Part shown: positions 44,618 to 54,447 of the stretch, piece by piece
Numbering within the stretch: the first letter of the stretch is position 1
How the letters are laid out: each line of letters begins with the position of its first letter
Source: JANQSS01 sp965249735
GTDB taxonomy: Bacteria; Bacteroidota; Bacteroidia; Chitinophagales; Saprospiraceae
Assembly: GCA_965249735.1 (NCBI GenBank)
Contig: CBDFMS010000017.1
Span: 62,001 to 126,000 of the forward strand
Direction of reading: 5' to 3'
Length of the DNA: 64,000 nucleotides
The notes under the pieces: generated by a model
Databases searched by the model: none
What the model saw: the letters and a program-made list of their open reading frames with translations, nothing else
What the model was told of the DNA's origin: nothing
Program-made: the position numbers and the translations under genes

Positions 44618-47401
44618 ATGAAGACCATTCCCAAGAATTGGCTGCTTACCGTGGTTATATCCTTGTGTGGAATCACAGGGCTCTTCGCTCAACAACTGGA
44701 ACTATCAGGTACATTACTCAATGCGGAGAATGAGTTGCCAATCAAGGGCGTGCAGATTGTCATTCCAACACAGTTTCAAGACATTGTCACTGATGAAAAC
44801 GGTTCTTTTAAACTCCGGATGGAATTCCGGAAAATTGTTGAGTTGAATATTAGTCATGAGCAATATGAAGGTCTGGTATTGACCTTACAACCTATTGACA
44901 ACACACACGATGCCGGAATCATTTACATGACACCGCTAAATGAAGAAAGTCAAGTCAACTTACCTACTATCGTATTAAATGAACAAGAGTTTGGTGACGA
45001 CGACAATGGTGCAGAAGATGTATCAGGCTTACTTTCGGCTTCTCATGATCCGTTTGCACGAGTGGCCGCATATGATTTGAGCTGGGGCAGATTCAGACTT
45101 CGTGGTTTGAATTCTGAAAACCAGGATATGGTCATGAATGGTATTCCAACAAATGACCTGGAAACCGGCCGAGTACTCTGGAGTATGTGGGGAGGATTAA
45201 ACGATGCGATGCGTGCACGTCGTGACGTGATCAATTTAAATGTGAATGATTTTTCTTTTGGTGGTTTGGCAGGAGCCGGTTACATCAACATCCGACCTTC
45301 AGCTATGCGGACGGGAGGCAGACTGTCATATGCCATGAGCAATGCGAATTATCGACATCGACTCATGGGCTTCTACAATTCCGGAATAAACGAGAAAGGA
45401 TGGGGACTGGCTGTATCGGCCTCAAAACGATATGCAGAGGAAGGATATGTAGAAGGAACGTTTTATGATGCCTGGTCTTATTTCGTTTCCATCGAAAAAA
45501 GAATCAATGAAAAACACAGCATTAATATCGCAGGCTTCGGAGCATACAATAAACGTGGAAGAAGCAGTGCCGCCGTACAGGAGGCTTACGATTTAAGAGA
45601 TCCGGACCGAGAAGAGCTATATAATCCAAATTGGGGATACCAGGCAGGTGAAAAAAGGAATGCCCGTGTCAACACCTCATTTCAACCAATTTTTCTACTC
45701 ACACATGACTGGCAGGTAAGTCAAGGACTGAGCATCCACACCGGTGGATTCTACCGCACAGGAAGATATGGAACTTCCGCACTCGATTGGAATAATGCAA
45801 ACGATCCGCGACCGGATTACTATCGCTATTTGCCAAGCTGGGAAGAAGACCCGGTCGTAGCAGAAGCCGTGGCAGAAAAATGGCGCACAGACGAATCCGT
45901 TCGTCAGCTTGACTGGGACCGTCTCATCAACATCAACCGGAACGCTTTCGAGACCATATTTGATGTTGATGGAATTGAAGGGAACGACGTATCCGGTAAA
46001 CGATCCAGATACATTGTCGAAGAACGGCGTTATGATCCGAACGTTTTGAGCCTATCCTCTTATGCGAATGCTACCATCAATGATCAATTCGAAATTTATG
46101 GAGGTATATCCTTTGTGAAATCCAGGACGGACAACTACAAACTCGTCCAAGATTTGTTGGGAGGAGATTTTCATCTTGATGTAGATAAATACGCTGAAAG
46201 CGATTTTGCAAATCCAAATCTACCTGCACCCGATATTATCCAAAATGATCTTTTACATCCAAACAGGCTCGTAACAGAAGGAGACGTAACCGGCTATGAT
46301 TATGAAATACATGTCGAACAGATGAAGGCTTGGATCCAGGCAAAATGGGAAACTAGAAAAATAATATTTTATGCAGGCGGACAGGTAGGACAATCCTCAT
46401 TTTGGCGTAATGGAAATTTTCAAAATGGACTACATGCAGAAACTTCACTTGGCGAATCTGAAAAACAAGACGATTTTATTTATGGGGCAAAAGCAGGACT
46501 CACGTATAAGATTGACGGAAGAAATTATTTGTATATAAATGCGGTCACGGGCGAAAATGGCGCTCGGGCACGTGATGGGTTTTTGTCTCCTCGTGTGGAC
46601 AACCAACTGAATCCGTATAATGACACCTGGAAGTATGTTGGTTTTGATGCAGGCTATCAAATCCGAAGTCCCTTTATTAAAGCCAGGATATCCATATATC
46701 GAAATGAAGCCAAGGACCATGTGCGATCCCTCTTGTTTTACAATGATTTCAAAAATACTTTCGGAAATTACATCATTGGTAACCTCGATTATATTTACGA
46801 AGGAGTCGAAGGTGGATTTGAATTAAAAGTTTCACCAACGATGTCACTCTCCGGTGGATTTTCATTTTCAGATAATAGAATTAATGACCGGGCCATTTCA
46901 TCCGTCATCGATGATCGGTCACTCGATATCATTGATGCGGATCAGACACTTTATGTCAAGGGTTATAAAGTTTCAGGAATCCCCAATACTGTAGCTAATC
47001 TTGGAATTACATACAGATCTCCAAAATATTGGTGGATTGGCGTGAGTGGAAATTACTTTGATGATACGTACATCGACATCAGTCCTGTTCGCCGTACTAG
47101 TGAGGCGATAGAGTTGCTCGACCCGGGATCCGAATTATATGAATCTATTCGTGCCCAGGAAGAAGTAGGTGGTGAGTTTGTGACCCATTTAATCGGAGGA
47201 TATTCCTATCGAATAAAACATGGAAAATATATACGATTTTTTATTTCAGTAAACAATTTATTAGATAATCGCGATTTTATTTCTGGTGGATATGAACAGC
47301 TACGTTTTAACACCGAATCACGCGATCCTGACGCCTTTCCGTCCCGATATTATTATAATTATGGAAGGACCTATTTTGCCAGCATAACTTACCAATTTTA
47401 A
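44618..47401 (+). CDS. TonB-dependent outer membrane receptor with carboxypeptidase-regulatory-like N-domain
   Basis: A 927-residue receptor from ATG 44618 (MKTIPKNWLL); an in-frame ATG at 44549 would add 23 residues before the signal peptide, which ends LFAQ. Residues about 25-105 are a CarboxypepD_reg-like domain (SGTLLNAENELPIKGVQIVI). A plug with FRLRGLNSENQDMVMNGIPTNDLE is followed by a 22-strand-type barrel ending YGRTYFASITYQF (aromatic C-terminus). It imports a ligand using ExbB/ExbD energy. Followed after 12 bases by its lipoprotein partner. Ligand unknown; the adjacent nuclease hints at nucleic-acid products. Confidence 0.9.
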   Translation: MKTIPKNWLLTVVISLCGITGLFAQQLELSGTLLNAENELPIKGVQIVIPTQFQDIVTDENGSFKLRMEFRKIVELNISHEQYEGLVLTLQPIDNTHDAGIIYMTPLNEESQVNLPTIVLNEQEFGDDDNGAEDVSGLLSASHDPFARVAAYDLSWGRFRLRGLNSENQDMVMNGIPTNDLETGRVLWSMWGGLNDAMRARRDVINLNVNDFSFGGLAGAGYINIRPSAMRTGGRLSYAMSNANYRHRLMGFYNSGINEKGWGLAVSASKRYAEEGYVEGTFYDAWSYFVSIEKRINEKHSINIAGFGAYNKRGRSSAAVQEAYDLRDPDREELYNPNWGYQAGEKRNARVNTSFQPIFLLTHDWQVSQGLSIHTGGFYRTGRYGTSALDWNNANDPRPDYYRYLPSWEEDPVVAEAVAEKWRTDESVRQLDWDRLININRNAFETIFDVDGIEGNDVSGKRSRYIVEERRYDPNVLSLSSYANATINDQFEIYGGISFVKSRTDNYKLVQDLLGGDFHLDVDKYAESDFANPNLPAPDIIQNDLLHPNRLVTEGDVTGYDYEIHVEQMKAWIQAKWETRKIIFYAGGQVGQSSFWRNGNFQNGLHAETSLGESEKQDDFIYGAKAGLTYKIDGRNYLYINAVTGENGARARDGFLSPRVDNQLNPYNDTWKYVGFDAGYQIRSPFIKARISIYRNEAKDHVRSLLFYNDFKNTFGNYIIGNLDYIYEGVEGGFELKVSPTMSLSGGFSFSDNRINDRAISSVIDDRSLDIIDADQTLYVKGYKVSGIPNTVANLGITYRSPKYWWIGVSGNYFDDTYIDISPVRRTSEAIELLDPGSELYESIRAQEEVGGEFVTHLIGGYSYRIKHGKYIRFFISVNNLLDNRDFISGGYEQLRFNTESRDPDAFPSRYYYNYGRTYFASITYQF

Positions 47402-47413
47402 TTTAATCCACAT

Positions 47414-49459
47414 ATGAAATTCTTACGTTATTCCATTTATTTTTTAGTTTCTACTCTACTATTGTTCAGCGCCTGCGTTGATGACGATTTTGATCATCCA
47501 CCGGCAGATGGTGAAGAAGCTGATATTACTGCCAATACGACGATTGCCGATTTAAAAGCTTTACACGTCATTGGAAATCTTGAGGAAATCACTGAAGATC
47601 TCATCATTACAGGTATTGTTACGGCTGATGACCGATCCGGTAATTTTTATAAAACGCTGGTCATTCAAGATAGTACGGCAGCAATTGAATTGCGATTAAA
47701 TGAAACTGACTTGTTTAATGAATACGGCGAAGGTCGACGCCTTTATATACGTTGCCAGGGTATGTGGCTTGGTGATTATAATGGCATCACACAATTAGGT
47801 TCAGGAACTGCGCCTGACGACCGTGGAGGATTAGAACTTACGCAAGTGCCATCAGCATTATTCGATGACTTCATCGTGAAAGGTAAATGGAATCAGGTCG
47901 TGATACCTGTTGAAAAGACGATAGCACAATTGCGACAGAATGATGTCAGCATGCTGGTTCGACTGGATAACATGCAATTCTCCCTTGAAACATGTGAACG
48001 AACTTTCGCGCGTGATTACATCTCTCCTATGGGTACACGTGTACAAGAAAGTTTGAATCAAAATATGGAATCGTGTGCCAGTAATTCGGTCATTGTTTTA
48101 CGGACAAGTGGATTCTGCAACTTTGCAAGCCAAATGTTGCCATCTGGAAGTGGGAGTATAACTGCAATCTACACTGTATTTGGTAGTACAAAACAATTAA
48201 TCATTCGCGATACGGATGATATTGTAATGGATGATGCACGGTGTGGTGATTCAGGTGTAAATGGCACGCTAAAATCTATACGGGAAATCAGGAATATGTA
48301 TACTGGTTCGCCTCAAATTATCAGTGGTGATTATAAAATAAGTGGTACAGTAATATCTGATGTTATCAATTCCAATACAACAAATAGAAACCTGGTCATA
48401 CAAGATGGGGATGCAGGAATTGTCGTTCGTTTTGCTGAAAGTCATGCATTTGGTCTTGGTGAGATTATGGAAATAAATGTTAAGGACGTTGAATTATCAG
48501 ATTTTAATGGTTTACTTCAATTAAATAACGTAGAAATAAATCGTGCATTCTCTACCTGCAATATTGGAGAAGTGGTCCCACGCGAGGCCACTGTGCAAGA
48601 AATATTAAATAATACCTGGGATTGGGAATCCACTTTGGTCAAAGTCAAAATGGCAACAATAGGCGGTGGCTCCACTTTCTCTGGAAACACACTTGTAACC
48701 GATGCGACTGGCACCTTACCAATGTATACGCAGTCATTTGCCTCTTTTGCCGGCACATTTTTACCTATCGGCGAAGTAGATTTAACGGCTATGATAGGTA
48801 ATTTCAATGGAGCACAATTGAATATGCGCAACATCGATGACGTTGAAGGTGGTGATTTCGGTGGTGATCCAACTGATGCAGATTTATCTGAAATTCGAGC
48901 ACTTTACTCTGGCGCTACAATTAATATTCCAAACAATTTCCAAGTTACCGGAACTGTTATCAGCGATGCACCTTCAGGAAATATGCATTCTCAAAACCTT
49001 GCCTTGCAGGACGGGACGGCTGGTATTATTGTCCGATTTACAGAAGATCATCCATTTTTACTTGGGGACGAGATTACGATCACGGTAAGGGGTGTTGAAT
49101 TAAGTGAATTTCGATCATTACTTCAACTCAACAATGTCTCACTCAACAGTGTGACTAACCAGACTACCGGAGTAGTGCCAACTCCAAGGACTGCCACGGT
49201 TGCTGAAATAAATTCAAACGTCGAAGCATGGGAATCGACTTTGGTCACCATCAACGGGGCTACAATATCAGGATCAACTACATTTAATGGAAATACCACC
49301 GTTTCAGATGGAACTGGAATGATCGGCATGTACACGCGCAGCGCTGCAACTTTTGAAGGAGAGGACTTACCTCCAGCTGCTGTAAACCTTACTGCTATTA
49401 TTTCAGAATTTGATGGGACGCAACAACTTAATATGCGAAATATATCAGACGTTAATTAA
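47414..49459 (+). CDS. Surface lipoprotein with repeated DUF5689/OB-type modules
   Basis: A 681-residue lipoprotein, lipobox LLLFSACV (Cys near 21). Three related modules: about residues 46-270, 286-485 and 491-681. The second and third are close tandem copies (LKSIREIRNMYTG / LSEIRALYSG; VVRFAESHAF / IVRFTEDHPF; VELSDFNGLLQLNNV / VELSEFRSLLQLNNV; LNMRNIDDV / LNMRNISDV). These resemble DUF5689 and bacterial OB-fold nucleic-acid-binding domains. In the same operon as the TonB receptor, so likely the surface ligand-binding partner (SusD-like role). The nuclease lies divergently upstream. Confidence 0.85.
   Translation: MKFLRYSIYFLVSTLLLFSACVDDDFDHPPADGEEADITANTTIADLKALHVIGNLEEITEDLIITGIVTADDRSGNFYKTLVIQDSTAAIELRLNETDLFNEYGEGRRLYIRCQGMWLGDYNGITQLGSGTAPDDRGGLELTQVPSALFDDFIVKGKWNQVVIPVEKTIAQLRQNDVSMLVRLDNMQFSLETCERTFARDYISPMGTRVQESLNQNMESCASNSVIVLRTSGFCNFASQMLPSGSGSITAIYTVFGSTKQLIIRDTDDIVMDDARCGDSGVNGTLKSIREIRNMYTGSPQIISGDYKISGTVISDVINSNTTNRNLVIQDGDAGIVVRFAESHAFGLGEIMEINVKDVELSDFNGLLQLNNVEINRAFSTCNIGEVVPREATVQEILNNTWDWESTLVKVKMATIGGGSTFSGNTLVTDATGTLPMYTQSFASFAGTFLPIGEVDLTAMIGNFNGAQLNMRNIDDVEGGDFGGDPTDADLSEIRALYSGATINIPNNFQVTGTVISDAPSGNMHSQNLALQDGTAGIIVRFTEDHPFLLGDEITITVRGVELSEFRSLLQLNNVSLNSVTNQTTGVVPTPRTATVAEINSNVEAWESTLVTINGATISGSTTFNGNTTVSDGTGMIGMYTRSAATFEGEDLPPAAVNLTAIISEFDGTQQLNMRNISDVN
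48269..49456 (+). repeat. Tandem duplicated module within the DUF5689 lipoprotein gene
   Basis: Two direct, in-frame copies of about 570-600 bases (starting 48269 and 48884) encode modules two and three of the lipoprotein. The shared blocks NLVIQDGDAGIVVRF / NLALQDGTAGIIVRF and WESTLVKVKMATI / WESTLVTINGATI show an internal duplication that has since diverged. Confidence 0.75.
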
Positions 49460-49483
49460 TTGTCCGGTCTATTCCCGGGTTAA

Positions 49484-50119
49484 TCAGTTCCATTGGAAAA
49501 TATCCGCGGGTAATTTCTTATTAATTTTTTGATCGGAAAATGTAGTTGTAGTCTTATCTCCATTTTCGTTCATCACAAATCGTGCAAGCATAAATTTTTC
49601 TTTCTCAAAATAAATATCCATTTGAGTCAGATATTCTTTCATGTCCATTTGTTGTGGAATAAGGCTTATCCGGTAGTACAGATCATTTTCAAAAAATTCT
49701 TGTCCGAACAAATCTTCTGTAGCAGCAAAATCACCCTTTAGGCTACTGGTTAATAATTGTTGCACCTTTATAAAAGAAGGGTTTTTTCCCAAATTGGTCT
49801 CATTCACCTGGCCTTCATCAATGATCACCAATTGATCTTGGACGAGCAATATGGCATAACTGTAAGGCTTCACATATTCCCAACGCAATTTATCCGACCC
49901 GCTAAAATATAGTCGTCCTTCTGACACCATTTTGCGTTGCATAAAACTCAATTCTTTCTCTTGCTGAAATGTACATTCTATCGAGGTTGTAGAACTTGCG
50001 ATTTCCTTCATTCGATGTAAAAAGGCCTCGTTGTCATCCATAGGGCGAAATGCACCCTGGGCTCCCAACAGTGCTGTATACAGGACAGATATTATGACTA
50101 TTAGAAATATTCTATTCAA
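49484..50119 (-). CDS. LolA-like outer membrane lipoprotein carrier protein
   Basis: A 211-residue periplasmic protein with a signal peptide ending LLGAQ. LolA-type pattern: IECTFQQEKELSFMQRKMVSEGRLYFSGSDKLRWEYVKPY, QLVIIDEG, DIYFEKEKFMLARFVMNENGDKTTTTFSD (in segments). LolA carries lipoproteins, or in aryl-polyene clusters probably a lipid-like product, across the periplasm. It sits 108 bases beyond the AMP-ligase gene and may be the last gene of that run, consistent with a cluster-specific copy rather than the cell's main LolA. Confidence 0.82.
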   Translation of the reverse strand: MNRIFLIVIISVLYTALLGAQGAFRPMDDNEAFLHRMKEIASSTTSIECTFQQEKELSFMQRKMVSEGRLYFSGSDKLRWEYVKPYSYAILLVQDQLVIIDEGQVNETNLGKNPSFIKVQQLLTSSLKGDFAATEDLFGQEFFENDLYYRISLIPQQMDMKEYLTQMDIYFEKEKFMLARFVMNENGDKTTTTFSDQKINKKLPADIFQWN

Positions 50120-50227
50120 ATTGATGGGTTTAGAAAGATAAAATTTATTACACCAAGATTACGCTATATATGAGATTGATTGTACAAATTATTGGATAAT
50201 TAGGATATTATTAAGACAAATAAAGTG

Positions 50228-51676
50228 TTATGATCGTTTGATTTTACCACTATCCGTCATTGGAATATGATCGACAAACACAATTTTTTGAGGCACTTTA
50301 TATGTCGATAGTCTCTTACGACAATATGTGATCAGTGATTCGACATCAGGTCTTTCGTAAGCATTACATACGATTTCAGCCATTACACACTCGTTCAAGA
50401 GCGGATGAATAAACCCTTTGACTCTGCAAGCCTCAACGCCTGGAAACTTTTTAATAACAGCTTCAACTTCCTCGGGGAATGCCTTATTTCCAGAGACGTT
50501 GATGACATTTTTCTTGCGACCTACAATGGTAATGCGATCATCAGCACTACGTTGGGCAAGATCTCCTGTAAGAAAAAATCCAAAATCCATAGCCTCTTCA
50601 CGACTCATGAAGGGATCCAAATAAGCGTCAAACATGCCCGGTCCTCGGATGGCCAGCTGGCCCACTTCTCCTGTTTCAACCGCCTTTCCCAGGTCATCTA
50701 ACACCGTCACATCATATTCCGGAAGGGGATGACCAATAGCCGCAGGTTCTGACCCCGCATCACGCATATTAATCACAGGCAACCCGATTTCAATAATCCC
50801 AAACGCCTGTGTTATCGGCAAGTCATAGCGTTCTTCAAATTTTGTGCAGAGGTCACTTGAAATGGCCATAGAAGTCGATACAACTCGGTTTAATGTTGGC
50901 AGTTTTCGAAAACTGCTTTCACGATTCAACATACGAATATGCATGGGAGAAACGTATAAAAAAGTTCCATCCAATTCATTTGTACGTTCAAGCAAATAAT
51001 CGGCCATGAAGCTTTCACAAATGCAAATACTACATCCTTGCCTGAGATACAAAAGGATTGAAACAACGAAATGATAGGCCATAGACAGCACCCATATCAC
51101 CACATCCTTATGACTTAGATTTAATGCGTGATTGGCACATTCGGTTCGTTCAATAATAGATCGATGTGACAAGATGACTCCTTTCGATTTACCAGTCGTC
51201 CCGGACGTAAATCGAACTAAAGCGGGGTCCTCCACATCAGTAATGAGTTGATTATTCTCTGACGCATATGGACTTGGCGTCCATCGCCATCCGGTCACCC
51301 CACCGGATTCCTTCAGAAGCATGTATGATTCAGGAATTTTACTCGACCCATCATCCCAAAGTACGTGCAGTGCTGTACGCCGACATAGGGTATCAATTTC
51401 ATCCGGTTTCAAATTGTGCGAAATGGGAAAAGCCACCCCTCCAACATACATGACGGCCAACATGGAAGTAATAAATTCAGCGCTATTTTGCCCCATAACA
51501 CCAATCCCCATACCCGATTTAACTCCCTGTTCTTTTAAAAATTTAGATCGCATTACAACATCCAGCCACATTTGTTTGTATGTCCAGGTTTGTGACGTCT
51601 CGTACAACGCAATATGGGTATCCAATTTTGCAGCTGTCCGGCTAATTAGATCAGTTATTTTCGATACTTTATTCAA
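50228..51676 (-). CDS. AMP-dependent acyl/aryl-acid ligase
   Basis: A 482-residue adenylate-forming enzyme: phosphate-binding loop RFTSGTTGKSKGVILSH, the later FGIIEIGLP, the TGDLAQ motif and GRKKNVINVSGNKAFPEEVE, and a C-terminal SGKIKR with the A10 lysine. It ends only one residue past that motif (KRS), shorter than usual by about ten residues, but the catalytic Lys is retained. In an aryl-polyene-type cluster this would activate a starter acid onto CoA or ACP. It lies four bases after the FAD-oxidoreductase gene. Substrate not predictable here. Confidence 0.87.
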   Translation of the reverse strand: MNKVSKITDLISRTAAKLDTHIALYETSQTWTYKQMWLDVVMRSKFLKEQGVKSGMGIGVMGQNSAEFITSMLAVMYVGGVAFPISHNLKPDEIDTLCRRTALHVLWDDGSSKIPESYMLLKESGGVTGWRWTPSPYASENNQLITDVEDPALVRFTSGTTGKSKGVILSHRSIIERTECANHALNLSHKDVVIWVLSMAYHFVVSILLYLRQGCSICICESFMADYLLERTNELDGTFLYVSPMHIRMLNRESSFRKLPTLNRVVSTSMAISSDLCTKFEERYDLPITQAFGIIEIGLPVINMRDAGSEPAAIGHPLPEYDVTVLDDLGKAVETGEVGQLAIRGPGMFDAYLDPFMSREEAMDFGFFLTGDLAQRSADDRITIVGRKKNVINVSGNKAFPEEVEAVIKKFPGVEACRVKGFIHPLLNECVMAEIVCNAYERPDVESLITYCRKRLSTYKVPQKIVFVDHIPMTDSGKIKRS

Positions 51677-51680
51677 TGAA

Positions 51681-52889
51681 TTATTTTATCGATTCAGCGC
51701 TTAAAATCCCGGCCGTGGTTCCCATATCGAGGCAAGTTCCAATTACGCGCGCACTAGCTATAGCTTTTTCAGAAGCGGATATATGTCTGCCGGCAAATGT
51801 TAAATTATCGATTTGATTGCAAACAAGACAGTCCGTCGGAATATCATAATAGTCATTTTCTTCAAAATAACTCATTTCAACTTGTTCTCCCGGAGCCCAG
51901 TATTCGATGGGCCAACTTCCTTTTGCAGCAGAATGTTCAACCTTTTTACAAGATAAGACCTCCTTTTCCGACAATTTATATTTTCCTTCATATCGCGGGC
52001 CTGTTCGCATTCCTACAACAGGAGCCACCATTGAAATTTCGATCTTAGTAAATGCCTTTATATTATTTTTTAAATAATTCACATAACTGCCAATTTTCGC
52101 CCGGGCATAAACTTCCGCTTTCGAAAGCGCATCAGGCGCATCATGCAATGAAAATGGAATGCTTAATTTAAACAAGGCCGAACCATTTGAAAACGATCCC
52201 GGAATTACTGATAGCCATGATTTATCATCAAATAGATCTCCAGAGGATATTCCATTTTTTAAGGATTTAATTAAATGCAAATTTAATTGCAATTCCGAAT
52301 CCGCTTCAATATTTTGTACTCCGAACACTTGTCCTCCAGCCTGATAATCATCTCCTGAAATAATGTCTATTTCTTTAATAAATTGTCCGATTAGAGTAGA
52401 ACCACTTGTATCTATGACAGCACTCGTCAATATCACAACGTCCCGATTATTAAGTATTATTTCTACTCCAGTAATTTTATTTTCTTGCGTATTAACTTTC
52501 TTCAACGAAGCATGGTATAAAATGTCAACTCCAGCTTCTGTCAAGACCTGATCGCACAATTGCATAAATGTGAGCCGATCATAAGGTAAAAATTTTAATC
52601 CATGTTGACCATGTACCGGCGTGCTACCACTTTTTCGCGCGAGTTCTTCTCCAAACCAATGAGGGAAGCCGGAAAAGGTTGGAATGAACTCTTCCTCCTG
52701 GGTTCTTAAGTATAGTCCACATACAGTACCCACGTAGGCGGCTGTTGCCATTCCGCCAGCAAAGCCGTTTTTTTCTATTAAACTGACACGTGCCCCGGAT
52801 CTTGCTGCTGAGACCGCTGCTGCCACTCCTGCTGCTCCCGCACCGACGACTAAAACGTCAGTTTCAATCTGATATATTGGACTATTCAT
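51681..52889 (-). CDS. FAD-dependent oxidoreductase
   Basis: A 402-residue flavoprotein with an N-terminal Rossmann loop VLVVGAGAAGVAAAVSAARSG, then IEKNGFAGGMATAAYVG, and a C-terminal NLTFAGRHISASEKAIASARVIGTC FAD-binding block. This matches the FAD_oxidored (PF12831-like) class, whose reactions vary. It overlaps the condensation-like gene by 8 bases. In the cluster context it may desaturate or hydroxylate the polyene or its aryl head. No halogenase motif was seen. Confidence 0.82.
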   Translation of the reverse strand: MNSPIYQIETDVLVVGAGAAGVAAAVSAARSGARVSLIEKNGFAGGMATAAYVGTVCGLYLRTQEEEFIPTFSGFPHWFGEELARKSGSTPVHGQHGLKFLPYDRLTFMQLCDQVLTEAGVDILYHASLKKVNTQENKITGVEIILNNRDVVILTSAVIDTSGSTLIGQFIKEIDIISGDDYQAGGQVFGVQNIEADSELQLNLHLIKSLKNGISSGDLFDDKSWLSVIPGSFSNGSALFKLSIPFSLHDAPDALSKAEVYARAKIGSYVNYLKNNIKAFTKIEISMVAPVVGMRTGPRYEGKYKLSEKEVLSCKKVEHSAAKGSWPIEYWAPGEQVEMSYFEENDYYDIPTDCLVCNQIDNLTFAGRHISASEKAIASARVIGTCLDMGTTAGILSAESIK

Positions 52890-54150
52890 AACCTAGTAAT
52901 TGCGCTGTTAACACTTCCTCAAATCTATCCATCTTTTTTGAGCAAAATTCATCATCCGGATAACTGTAAATGACCTTTTGCCTGTTTCCAAAGCGCATAA
53001 ATATAATGGTCAATCCCGGATAACCTGAATTCGGTGGATAATGGGTGGCATCCACAAGCGGACAATCATGAATACTATCTGCATTTTCTAATGAGTTTCC
53101 GGTATCAGAGTAAAAAAAACTGGCCAGAGCCCCATTGGTTGGTGAAGCTATAAGGTGCCGATATAACCAAGATGGAAATCGCCTCATAGAATCCATCATA
53201 ATATGGTAGCTCGCAGGCAGCCTATCACGCATCTGGTTCATCATCTGATCTCGAATACTCGATATTCCAGATGTCAATTTTGAATCTTTTGATTCCAAGG
53301 AATAAAACAAGAAGGATACTTGATTTGACATCACCGGTCCCCATTGCCCCTTTCGTCTTTGATCCTGAGGAACCGGAATCCAGGATGGTAAAGTTGAACC
53401 ACCCGTCACACAATGAAATGCCGTTTGCACGGCAGCCAGGTAATATGAACTTTTGGTTAACCCAACTTTCAAATGATCCAATCTTACATCGATTTCCTCG
53501 GTTTGAGATTTCGAAATATTTATTACGCGGTGAGCAACCGAACGTCGGATTTTCTCCGGTTGAATCAGGCGGATACCCGCTTGCACTCGAGGCACTAAAA
53601 AGTCTTTTACTCGTCGAATTTCAGCAAGTCTTTTTTTCCAATTTTCTTCAGGAAAATTATTTGTAGCAAAAAAAGTAATTTCTTCGTTATTTGCAATATG
53701 GGCGATTATTATTTCAGCACCCCTTGCATCCATTAATATATGATTCCAGGATAAGACTAATACGGTCTGCTTATTTACAGACAATATCTGGAAATTTAAA
53801 GGAGCCTGCTTTATCGCATCAATATCCTCGTTGAAAAGGTCTTGGCACGCCGTAATGTTATTAAAATCTCCAATGTGCTCTTTTATTAAAATTGTATCTG
53901 AAGACTCAACTTGCCAATATGGTAATCGAAAAACCCATGAAGTCTTTAATCGAAGCGATATCATCCACAATAAAAACGGTATGGCATTTAGTCGTTTCTC
54001 CAATTCGCTTAGATCCGGTTTCTCGCCCAAAACCAGTGCTAGTCGACTAACATTTCCCTTATGACTATATCTCCTGTGATGTCGATCTAAAAACACCTGG
54101 AAATAGTCTGAGCCGTTGAGTGGATATCGATCCGGAAAATTCTGCGCCAT
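52882..54150 (-). CDS. Condensation/acyltransferase-like protein (HxxxD type)
   Basis: A 422-residue protein of the CoA-dependent acyltransferase superfamily (NRPS condensation, PapA5, wax synthase). The active-site motif is WNHILMDARG (HxxxDxxG) near residue 150, and the C-terminal half has SNQVSFLFYSLES and ILNADSIHDCPLVDATHYPPNSGYPGLTI-like blocks. Probably esterifies or transfers the acyl product from ACP or CoA. Read with ACP (12 bases upstream) and the FAD enzyme. No other NRPS domains. Confidence 0.72.
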   Translation of the reverse strand: MAQNFPDRYPLNGSDYFQVFLDRHHRRYSHKGNVSRLALVLGEKPDLSELEKRLNAIPFLLWMISLRLKTSWVFRLPYWQVESSDTILIKEHIGDFNNITACQDLFNEDIDAIKQAPLNFQILSVNKQTVLVLSWNHILMDARGAEIIIAHIANNEEITFFATNNFPEENWKKRLAEIRRVKDFLVPRVQAGIRLIQPEKIRRSVAHRVINISKSQTEEIDVRLDHLKVGLTKSSYYLAAVQTAFHCVTGGSTLPSWIPVPQDQRRKGQWGPVMSNQVSFLFYSLESKDSKLTSGISSIRDQMMNQMRDRLPASYHIMMDSMRRFPSWLYRHLIASPTNGALASFFYSDTGNSLENADSIHDCPLVDATHYPPNSGYPGLTIIFMRFGNRQKVIYSYPDDEFCSKKMDRFEEVLTAQLLGYE

Positions 54151-54162
54151 TCTTGTTTCTTT

Positions 54163-54423
54163 CTATTTATTCATGAAACGAATAATTTCTGAAACGATAG
54201 CGTTTACAGTCTCTGTCTTTTCCCTATTTAATTCTTCTATTGGAATTACAGTATCAAATTGGCGCTCAATGAACAGTAATATTTCAATGAGAGAAAATGA
54301 ATCCAGACCCAATGCAGTGAGCGATGAATCGGCCTGCAAGTCGACACCTTCAGCGACAAGATTATCTTTTATGAAGAGTATTAATTTTTCTCCAATTGCT
54401 TTATGATTAGTGTTCATTGACAT
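54163..54423 (-). CDS. Acyl carrier protein
   Basis: An 86-residue ACP. The phosphopantetheine Ser is in ALGLDSFSLIEI near residue 43; helices are acidic. Start ATG at 54423 (a second ATG at 54417 is in frame). Between acpS (24 bases upstream) and the acyltransferase; one of two ACPs in the cluster. Confidence 0.9.
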   Translation of the reverse strand: MSMNTNHKAIGEKLILFIKDNLVAEGVDLQADSSLTALGLDSFSLIEILLFIERQFDTVIPIEELNREKTETVNAIVSEIIRFMNK

Positions 54424-54447
54424 ATTACTTTAACTCACAAGTATAAT

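Noticed and set aside
53271..53666. 131-codon plus-strand frame inside the acyltransferase gene
   Set aside because: Opposite-strand shadow of conserved coding sequence; no motifs.
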